Source: Gammaproteobacteria bacterium (lineage in GTDB: Bacteria > Pseudomonadota > Gammaproteobacteria > Pseudomonadales > Litorivicinaceae). From it: a stretch of DNA of 34,228 bases. Numbering within the stretch: the stretch's first letter is position 1; every line of letters starts with the position of its first letter. This document shows positions 16,438 to 24,227 of this stretch, one piece after another. The stretch is from NCBI GenBank assembly GCA_002730235.1, contig PBZS01000008.1:13952-48179 (forward strand), in the 5' to 3' direction. The notes beneath the pieces are model-generated. The model saw only the letters and a list, made by a program, of their open reading frames with translations. It had not been told where the DNA came from and did no database searches. A program made the position numbers and the translations under genes.

Positions 16438-18546
16438 GTGCAACTCGCTCTGTCAGATATCCGACAGTCAATTCCACAAGTAGATTGGAAGGCTTTGGGT
16501 ATTCCAGCACTTGTGCTTTTGATTATAGCGATGTTGATCCTACCCCTACCGACATTCTTACTCGATATCCTCTTCACGTTAAATATCATGATCGCCTTGA
16601 TTGTCATTATGATCGCCATTCACACAGAAAAACCATTAGATTTTTCAGCATTTCCAGCAGTACTGCTTTTCGCGACGATGCTACGTCTTTCCCTCAACGT
16701 GGCATCGACGCGTATTGTTTTAGTCAATGGTCACGAGGGAACGGATGCTGCAGGAAAAGTTATCGAAGCCTTTGGTAAGTTCGTGATCAGTGGTAACTAC
16801 CTCGTTGGGTTTATCATCTTTGGTATCTTAATGATTATTAACTTTATCGTTGTAACCAAGGGTGCAGGCCGTGTATCTGAGGTCATCGCGCGTTTCACGC
16901 TTGATGCGATGCCTGGAAAACAAATGGCCATCGATGCAGATTTAAATAGTGGCGTGATTGATCAAGATGAGGCAAAAAAACGTCGCACTGAGATATCTCA
17001 AGAATCGGATTTCTTTGGCTCCATGGATGGGGCTAGTAAGTTTGTTCGCGGCGATGCTGTAGCTGGTTTATTGATACTTATTATTAACATCCTGGGCGGC
17101 CTGATTATTGGTATGACTCAATATGACATGTCTTTCAATGATGCTGGTGAAATCTATGTACTCTTGACCATAGGCGACGGTCTAGTCGCACAAATTCCGT
17201 CTTTGATACTGTCTCTTGCGACCGCTATTGTCGTGACACGCGTGACAACGAGCGAATCCATGACTGACCAGACAACAGGACAATTAGCGAACCCAAGCGC
17301 ACTGTTCATCACGGCCGGCATTTTGACTCTTCTCGGCATCATCCCAGGAATGCCATCAACGGTCTTTATTATGTTGGCGTCGATCTGCGCTGCTATAGGA
17401 TATCTAGTATATCGTTCAAATCCAGCGAGGGATGAGTCTGAGGACGAGATGCCCCTCGATAATGCATTTCAAGCAAACGAAGAACAGGAAATTAACTGGG
17501 AAGATGTGAGCCAGGTTGATCTTATCAGTCTTGATATTGGGTATGGCCTGATTCCACTGGTAAATACAGAAACCGGTGGTCAACTATTGACTCGTGTGAA
17601 AGGTGTTCGTAAAAAATTATCAACAGAACTTGGATTCCTCGTTCAACCTGTCCGCATCCGAGATAACCTAGATCTTGAACCAAACACCTATCATCTGATG
17701 GTAAATGGTGTTGTTCGCGGCCGAGGTGAAAGCCATGCTGGAAAAGAACTAGCTATCAATCCGGGCCATGTCTCAACGCCGCTTGAGGGAATTGCAACCA
17801 AAGAGCCCGCATTCGGTCTAGATGCGTACTGGATTGAGCCGTCTCAGCGTGATTACGCAAGAACACTCGGCTACACCGTCGTGGATGCGCCAACGGCAAT
17901 CGCAACACATTTAAACAGTATCTTGTACCAAGCAGCGCCCGAGTTATTAGGTCATGATGAAGTTCAACAATTACTGGACAAAACCGCCGAGCGCTCACCT
18001 AAACTTATAGAGAACTTGGTCCCGAATAAACTGAGTCTCGCTACTGTGACGCGGGTACTCCAAAACCTCTTGCGTGATGGTGTCTCAATCCGGGATATGC
18101 GAACAATTCTCGAGGTGTTAAACGAAGAGAGTATAAAGATTCAGGACCCGGATGAACTGACTGCGCTTGTCAGACCAAAACTTGGCCGGATGATCGTACA
18201 AAATCTTGTAGACATGACCGACGAAATGCCTGTCATGACTCTGGACCCACAACTTGAACAAATGTTACATAACGCTGTTCAGCAGTCGCACCAAACGAAA
18301 ACCTTGACTATCGATCCAGAACTAGCTGAAAGCCTGTTTAGGTCAATACGTCAGGAAACACAAAAAATTGAGGAACAAGGCAAGCCAGCAATCTTAGTTG
18401 TATCACCTGCAGTACGCGCGTGGTTGGCAAATCTGGCTCGTCCAAGAATCCCAGATCTCACGGTCTTATCATATACAGAAATCCCAGAAGATCAGGCCGT
18501 CAATGTGATAGCCACCGTGACAGCTCAAGTCGGACAAACAGAGTAA
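16438..18546 (+). CDS. flhA: Flagellar export apparatus protein FlhA (GTG start)
   Basis: 702 aa; multi-TM N-term, FSAFPAVLLFATMLRLSLNVASTRIVLVNGHEGTDAAGKVIEAFG, VTKGAGRVSEVIARFTLDAMPGKQMAIDADLNSG. Confidence 0.98.
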   Translation: MQLALSDIRQSIPQVDWKALGIPALVLLIIAMLILPLPTFLLDILFTLNIMIALIVIMIAIHTEKPLDFSAFPAVLLFATMLRLSLNVASTRIVLVNGHEGTDAAGKVIEAFGKFVISGNYLVGFIIFGILMIINFIVVTKGAGRVSEVIARFTLDAMPGKQMAIDADLNSGVIDQDEAKKRRTEISQESDFFGSMDGASKFVRGDAVAGLLILIINILGGLIIGMTQYDMSFNDAGEIYVLLTIGDGLVAQIPSLILSLATAIVVTRVTTSESMTDQTTGQLANPSALFITAGILTLLGIIPGMPSTVFIMLASICAAIGYLVYRSNPARDESEDEMPLDNAFQANEEQEINWEDVSQVDLISLDIGYGLIPLVNTETGGQLLTRVKGVRKKLSTELGFLVQPVRIRDNLDLEPNTYHLMVNGVVRGRGESHAGKELAINPGHVSTPLEGIATKEPAFGLDAYWIEPSQRDYARTLGYTVVDAPTAIATHLNSILYQAAPELLGHDEVQQLLDKTAERSPKLIENLVPNKLSLATVTRVLQNLLRDGVSIRDMRTILEVLNEESIKIQDPDELTALVRPKLGRMIVQNLVDMTDEMPVMTLDPQLEQMLHNAVQQSHQTKTLTIDPELAESLFRSIRQETQKIEEQGKPAILVVSPAVRAWLANLARPRIPDLTVLSYTEIPEDQAVNVIATVTAQVGQTE

Positions 18547-18555
18547 GGACATTAC

Positions 18556-19854
18556 ATGGAACTGAAACGCATACTCGGAAAAGATAACAGACAGGCGATG
18601 GAAGAAGTCGTTCGACTATACGGACCCGACGCATTGGTCGTCTCTGGTCACAAATTAAATGGTAAATTTGAGCTGATCGTTGCTGTTGATATAGAAGCAG
18701 ACTCGAATCTAATAGATGTGCCCGACACAGAACTTACGATGGATGCTCCAAAATCACCAGCACAAAAAGTTGCAGAGATATCATTCAAGAAAGTGCTACA
18801 TGACCGCGAAGAACCTACTTTCACTGAAGAATCATCAACAACTCACGAGTCAGTCCGCGCGCACGAAATCGTTGAATTATTTCGCGAAGAGATCCAAGTA
18901 TTGAAGCGGGAAATTCAAGAGACAAGAAAAGCATCTTCGTGGCATATGCAAGTCGCTAACCCACAGGCACTGACGGCTTGGCAAAGGGCCCTCATGGATC
19001 ATCCTATGCCCAGCCGGTTGAGAACATTATTGATCGATTCATTGGCGGACGTTAGTGACACGGACGAGGCGGAAGCGCAATTACATGCCATTCTGAACGA
19101 GAGTCTGAACACAGTTACTGAGTTACCTGACGATATTTCTGGAATACACGTATTTTTTGGCCCATCAGGATCCGGTAAGACGACGCTTCTCGGAAAACTA
19201 GCCCGTATGGTCATCGATCGTGTAAATCCAGAGCAAGTTGCGATCGTGAGTTACTCAGATCAAAAAATTGGCGCATGGAATCAAATGCAACTAATGGCAT
19301 CTCAGTGGGGCATTAATTGTTATCGAGCAAATTCACCAGATATGCTGAAAACGGTCCTGCGAGAAGTAGCGGACTTTGATTGCATTCTAATCGATACCAG
19401 CGGCGTAAATATTGCACGGCATCATGCTGAGATTTCCCAATATGCGCCGGAAGCACTGATGCATTTGGTTGTAACAACTGAGATTTCTCGGTCATCAATC
19501 GAAAGACTCTTCAACAAGGCTCTATCTTGGGATAGCGTGAATATGACCAAACTAGACGAATCCAACGATGCTTGGATACTAATTGATGCTCTACTACAAC
19601 GCAGTGATCTGCAGCTTTGGTTGCAATCTACATCGGATCAGATTAACCGTCCCGCAGCACTCATCAATACAGCAAAATGGTTGGCTGATGTGATCAAAAC
19701 CGTAACGGTTACGGCCCCTGATAGCGAGATTAGTTCATTAGATGATACTGATGGTCGACAAGAAACCGAATCAGTGTCTACACTTGAGTTTTTGACGGGT
19801 ATACGCGCGCAACGCTCCGACGGCTCCGAAATAACACTAGAGTCTGTGCTTTAA
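18556..19854 (+). CDS. flhF: SRP-type GTPase FlhF (divergent G motifs)
   Basis: 432 aa; N-term MELKRILGKDNRQAMEEVVRLYGPDALVVSGHKLNGKFELIVAVD, P-loop GPSGSGKTT, DTSG, TKLDE; between flhA and flhG. Confidence 0.93.
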   Translation: MELKRILGKDNRQAMEEVVRLYGPDALVVSGHKLNGKFELIVAVDIEADSNLIDVPDTELTMDAPKSPAQKVAEISFKKVLHDREEPTFTEESSTTHESVRAHEIVELFREEIQVLKREIQETRKASSWHMQVANPQALTAWQRALMDHPMPSRLRTLLIDSLADVSDTDEAEAQLHAILNESLNTVTELPDDISGIHVFFGPSGSGKTTLLGKLARMVIDRVNPEQVAIVSYSDQKIGAWNQMQLMASQWGINCYRANSPDMLKTVLREVADFDCILIDTSGVNIARHHAEISQYAPEALMHLVVTTEISRSSIERLFNKALSWDSVNMTKLDESNDAWILIDALLQRSDLQLWLQSTSDQINRPAALINTAKWLADVIKTVTVTAPDSEISSLDDTDGRQETESVSTLEFLTGIRAQRSDGSEITLESVL

Positions 19855-19866
19855 CGGATAATTAAA

Positions 19867-20691
19867 ATGAGTGACCTAAAAATCATTGGTATCGCAAGCG
19901 GTAAAGGCGGAGTTGGGAAAACAACCATTTCCACCAACCTAGCTGTTGCGCTTGCAGAAGCTGGAAACCAAGTCATGCTATTTGACGGAGACTTGGGATT
20001 AGCTAACGCGCAACTCGCGCTTGGGGTCCAAACTGAATACAACTTTAGCGACGTCATTAGCGGCGAAAAGTCATTACAAGATATTGTAGTCCGCGGTCCA
20101 AGTGGAATCTTCGTAGCCCCAGGAGCCTCAGGAATGGGCAAGATGGCTGGTCTGAACGAAGCGGAACTTCGTGGTGTTGTGCAAAGCTTCTCAGAATTCC
20201 AAGAGCCTCTCGACTATCTCATTGTTGATGCTGCTGCCGGAATTGCACCTTCTGTGACCACATTTTTGAAAGCCTGCCATCAAACGCTGGTGGTCGTTCG
20301 TGATGAGCCCTCATCCATCGCTGACGCTTACGGAATAATCAAGGTCCTGACCACAGAACACAACTACACTAATATCGGGTTGATACCCAATGGGGTAACT
20401 AATCAACGCTCAGGCCAGCTTTTATATCAACGATTAAATGCGGTCTGCGTCAAGTTCCTTAATCTGGACTTAGAATATACGTATTCAATCGAATCTGATG
20501 AGACGATTCTGGAAGCGGCCCGCAAGTACGCGCCGGTGATGACGCATTCACCTGGATCAATGGCAGCACGTGATTTTCGAAAACTTGCAAAAGAAATAAA
20601 AATGCTTCCGGTGACCCTCCGAGCATCCGGTGGCCTACAATTTTTTGTTGAGCGGATGCTGACTCCGGAAACTGAGGTGAGTAATGGCTGA
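19867..20691 (+). CDS. flhG: MinD-like ATPase FlhG/FleN
   Basis: 274 aa; IASGKGGVGKTTISTNLAVALAEAGNQVMLFDGDLGLANAQLALG, DYLIVDAAAGI; between flhF and fliA. Confidence 0.95.
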   Translation: MSDLKIIGIASGKGGVGKTTISTNLAVALAEAGNQVMLFDGDLGLANAQLALGVQTEYNFSDVISGEKSLQDIVVRGPSGIFVAPGASGMGKMAGLNEAELRGVVQSFSEFQEPLDYLIVDAAAGIAPSVTTFLKACHQTLVVVRDEPSSIADAYGIIKVLTTEHNYTNIGLIPNGVTNQRSGQLLYQRLNAVCVKFLNLDLEYTYSIESDETILEAARKYAPVMTHSPGSMAARDFRKLAKEIKMLPVTLRASGGLQFFVERMLTPETEVSNG

Positions 20692-21397
20692 TCTCGATTT
20701 ATACAATCAAGTTGCGCAGAGTGGACGTGATCCAATACTTGCACATGTTGGGCTCGTTAAACGAACGGCACTTCATCTTAAGGCACGTATCCCGCAAGTG
20801 ATGGATGTTGATGAACTAATCCAAGTAGGCATGATTGGTTTGATTGAAGCATCCCAAAGTTTTGATACGACCCGAGGTGTCGATTTTGAAATTTTTGCAA
20901 GAACAAGGATTCGTGGAGCTATTCTTGACGAGGTACGCAGAATTTCCGTACTCCCACGCTCCGCAATTTCACACATCCGCGAGACTAATGAAGCCACCCA
21001 AGAACTGGCCACGGAACTTGGTCGCGCGCCAAGGCAGAGTGAACTTGCAGATTTTATGGGCAAAGAAGCAGTCGAATATCAAAAAGAACGCTCTCACGCG
21101 CATCGGATGTTGATGGTAGATTCCGAGGCCGCAGAAGACGAAATGCTCAATACCCCCGCCCAATACGGCTATGAGCCTGAGCAAGAGGTCGGAGACGCTA
21201 TGATGATGGATTCGCTGACCCGGGCAATTGAACAATTACCCGAACGTGACCAGATCATCATGGCTCTGTATTACACAGAGGATTTAAATCTAAAAGAGAT
21301 TGGTGCGGTACTCGATATCAGCGAATCGCGCGTTAGTCAGCTTCTGTCAGCCAATGTCAAAAAGCTTAGAAAAATACTAGCTCTGTCGGACCGGTGA
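20684..21397 (+). CDS. fliA: Flagellar sigma-28 factor FliA
   Basis: 237 aa; MDVDELIQVGMIGLIEASQSFDTTRGVDFEIFARTRIRGAILDEVRRI, LPERDQIIMALYYTEDLNLKEIGAVLDISESRVSQL. Confidence 0.97.
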   Translation: MADLDLYNQVAQSGRDPILAHVGLVKRTALHLKARIPQVMDVDELIQVGMIGLIEASQSFDTTRGVDFEIFARTRIRGAILDEVRRISVLPRSAISHIRETNEATQELATELGRAPRQSELADFMGKEAVEYQKERSHAHRMLMVDSEAAEDEMLNTPAQYGYEPEQEVGDAMMMDSLTRAIEQLPERDQIIMALYYTEDLNLKEIGAVLDISESRVSQLLSANVKKLRKILALSDR

Positions 21398-21942
21398 TCG
21401 CTATGCCCATATTTGGTCCAAACGAACAACAGCTCAAGGAAATTGCCAAAAAGGATTATGATAAGGCTGTCGCTCTCAAAGGCGATTCTCGAAAGGAAGA
21501 CGCCTATCGAATGCGTATCGGACTCCGTGCACGTGGGCACATCGATAAATTATTCGTTGAGGCCGCACAAAAAGCTGAGAAATTCAATGACATCGCGATG
21601 ATCCATATCGCACAAGGGAAACCAGCACCTGAACCGCCCAAACCCTCCAATTTTATGAAGCTTATGACAGCCTCGGGTGAGGTGTGGTCGTACATCCCAG
21701 AAGAGTATTCAGTACTCGTATTCAAGTACGGGATGCTATATCAAAGTATGAATGTGTCGGGTCCGAAGGCTATTTTTAATGTTCAGAGAATTATTGATTC
21801 CATCTCAAACGAACTAAAACTCCCCAATCAATTAATGGCTCTCGAATTCCTCCGCACGCAACTTGCTGAGGAGGGTATGGATGTCGATGCCGAAATTATA
21901 GCACTTGAACCCGACGACGGAGCTGACCTCGAAGAGGTTTAG
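21394..21942 (+). CDS. Uncharacterised cytoplasmic protein; GTG 21394 or ATG 21403 start
   Basis: 182-aa ORF overlapping the fliA stop and followed 9 bp later by another ORF; no family recognised by eye. Confidence 0.8.
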   Translation: MIAMPIFGPNEQQLKEIAKKDYDKAVALKGDSRKEDAYRMRIGLRARGHIDKLFVEAAQKAEKFNDIAMIHIAQGKPAPEPPKPSNFMKLMTASGEVWSYIPEEYSVLVFKYGMLYQSMNVSGPKAIFNVQRIIDSISNELKLPNQLMALEFLRTQLAEEGMDVDAEIIALEPDDGADLEEV

Positions 21943-21951
21943 AAGACTAAG

Positions 21952-22641
21952 ATGGAGTGGATTCTCGGCATATTAATTCTTACCTTGGGCGGAGCAGCTA
22001 TCGTCGTTATTTACTTGAGTGAACGGATTAATGTTTTTGAAACCATTTTAGGACTGAATCCCAAGGTAACCAGTGATAAATTAGCCGAGCATGTTACTTT
22101 CGGTCCGAATCCTTTCGGCGATCTATCCGGCGAAAATCTCTGGAAAGCAATGGCCGGAGAAGAGATTGAGGACGAAAATATCGATGTTAGCGACATTGAG
22201 TCTAAGCGACCACGTTATGAACTCGTTATCACGCGTCACATTGAAATGATTTTGGAAGATGGTCGCTTTGATGCTCGGGCAAAAGAAAGAACGCCTGTCA
22301 AACCCATCCTGCGAATTCCCATGTTGCGAGGCTCAGTCGAGTCATTTATCCCATTTAGCGAAGCATCCCGCTTTTACGAAATCGGCCAAGAGGTTGAGAC
22401 CAATCCCGAGAGCATCGAAAAACTAGCCACTGAAGTAGATGAAATTGTTGATGATCTTTTCAGTCGGGTGCAAATTGTTCGAACGACATCGTTCGGGCAA
22501 GCTCTGCTGCCAGTGCGCGATAGCAGTAACGATGAGATTGACGGAATTGACGATTTGGAAGAGTCAGATATATCAAGAAACAACGATCAGCTCGCATTAC
22601 CCCCTAGTGTCGAGCCTCCTGGCAAAACAGAAGATAGCTAA
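21952..22641 (+). CDS. Uncharacterised N-terminally membrane-anchored protein
   Basis: 229 aa; N-terminal TM WILGILILTLGGAAIVVIYL then soluble acidic domain; co-directional with fliA. Confidence 0.8.
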   Translation: MEWILGILILTLGGAAIVVIYLSERINVFETILGLNPKVTSDKLAEHVTFGPNPFGDLSGENLWKAMAGEEIEDENIDVSDIESKRPRYELVITRHIEMILEDGRFDARAKERTPVKPILRIPMLRGSVESFIPFSEASRFYEIGQEVETNPESIEKLATEVDEIVDDLFSRVQIVRTTSFGQALLPVRDSSNDEIDGIDDLEESDISRNNDQLALPPSVEPPGKTEDS

Positions 22642-22653
22642 CCATCCTAATCG

Positions 22654-23703
22654 CTAGTTAGCAGTCTCTGGCATTGGTAATGGTGCCTCAGGATTTGGAT
22701 ACTGAATCAATACCTTTTCGCTAGTTTCTGCAGCACTCACTTTTTTAGCCTGTGATTGTAAAAGCTCGTAGTAGCGTTCGCGTTGTAGCGTCACCAATGC
22801 TTGGACATCCTTATTCAATTCACCAACGTTCGAAATCTGCTTCCGAAGCGAGGAGACTTGTCCAGCCAAACCTTGCATAGACTTTGCGAGATCCACGGTA
22901 GTCTTTTGTTGTGCCTTGATCTGTGTTTCCACTTCACCGACTCGTGCTGTGAATGCCTCACTTTGACGACCAACGGACTCTGCTGCCTTCGCGGGCAGTT
23001 CGGTTTGAACGATTTGTAACGAACCATTAAGCTCGTTCATGCGCTCGGTTAACTGAATCTGAGCATCACGAAATGCTTCCTGCGTAAAACGTAACTGCTC
23101 GATCGAATCATTAATCATCTGAAATTGCTCAAGTCCTATATTCATTTCAACAACCCGTTTCCCTACTGCAAGGATCATGCTTTCGAGATCGGCTGATCGC
23201 TTGGATAATTGCGCAGCCATGAAACCAAATACAGCAACTGAAATAAACAACATCGCACCACCTACCGACAGCACTATTGTTGAGGTTTTGGAACTTCGAT
23301 ACGACGAATCATCTAGTTTCCTCGCAGCCCTCACCAAGTTCCCAGTCGACACATTAGCGGTCGCTGAAGCTTTGGTGGCCGCTTCCGCAGAATCCAATAC
23401 TGAGCCCATCAGAGTTTCCATGGACTGGACTGCCTGAGTAACAGACCGTTCGCCAGCCTCATGAATTTTCTCAATTCGCGTTTTTACAAGCTCATCTGCT
23501 AAATGAATCGCTTCAGCCAATGTTGCATCTGCCGCCGCAACTGCGACGCCACTGACTGCCTCCTGATTTTCCTCGTCTATCGCCTCACCTTCCTCATTTG
23601 AGATTTCGACTAATTCTTCAGCATCGTCAACCGACTTAGAATTCTCTTCTGAAGAGACCTCTTCATTCAGGTCCTCGTCTTTTGGTGTCTCGTTCTCACT
23701 CAT
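22654..23703 (-). CDS. Uncharacterised single-TM coiled-coil protein with acidic N-terminus
   Basis: Track ORF 22654..23778; likely start is MSENETPK ATG at 23701-23703, overlapping the upstream gene stop (23696-23698). TM TIVLSVGGAMLFISVAVFGFMAAQL then long heptad-like coiled coil. Confidence 0.78.
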   Translation of the reverse strand: MSENETPKDEDLNEEVSSEENSKSVDDAEELVEISNEEGEAIDEENQEAVSGVAVAAADATLAEAIHLADELVKTRIEKIHEAGERSVTQAVQSMETLMGSVLDSAEAATKASATANVSTGNLVRAARKLDDSSYRSSKTSTIVLSVGGAMLFISVAVFGFMAAQLSKRSADLESMILAVGKRVVEMNIGLEQFQMINDSIEQLRFTQEAFRDAQIQLTERMNELNGSLQIVQTELPAKAAESVGRQSEAFTARVGEVETQIKAQQKTTVDLAKSMQGLAGQVSSLRKQISNVGELNKDVQALVTLQRERYYELLQSQAKKVSAAETSEKVLIQYPNPEAPLPMPETAN

Positions 23704-24223
23704 CTTCTGTCTCTTCCGTTTTATCTTCAGCGAATGTCCCGTCGCTACCCTGGGCCCTCTTCGGTTTTTCGACTTCATACAAGCCGTTGACCTGCACGCC
23801 CAAAGAATCGGATGCTTTCATGACGACTTTAAGCTGATCAATTGTCTTGGAGAGTTTTTCTAAAATTTCCCGGCTCAGTTGGGTTGAGCGCCACGCCGGC
23901 AAATCCCAAGCTATGGGTTCTAACGACGCAATCTCATTAATCTCAGCTTTCAAGGCGTCAGCACTAGAGTGAGCTGCTATTTTTTGGGGCATAGCCTTTG
24001 AATCGAAATCTTTATATCGACGCCTACCCGACTCTACATGCTCGAAACGATCGTTATAAGAATCCACATCGATCGCTGGACCCTCATATTGTTCTTTTTC
24101 GGCTCCCTCATTGACTGAAACGATATCAGACGATTTATAACTAGGCCTGGACTCATCTTTTCCCTGAACAACCGCACGCTCGCCTTTGCTTTTACCATCC
24201 TGTCGGAAAAGTTCGTCAGACAC
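23696..24223 (-). CDS. Uncharacterised small hydrophilic protein; revised GTG start at 24223
   Basis: Track ORF 23696..24289; GTG at 24221-24223 (VSDELFRQDGKSKGER) lies 4 nt after the upstream stop with GGGGAG Shine-Dalgarno 7 nt before it. Confidence 0.65.
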   Translation of the reverse strand: MSDELFRQDGKSKGERAVVQGKDESRPSYKSSDIVSVNEGAEKEQYEGPAIDVDSYNDRFEHVESGRRRYKDFDSKAMPQKIAAHSSADALKAEINEIASLEPIAWDLPAWRSTQLSREILEKLSKTIDQLKVVMKASDSLGVQVNGLYEVEKPKRAQGSDGTFAEDKTEETEDE

Positions 24224-24227
24224 TTGT

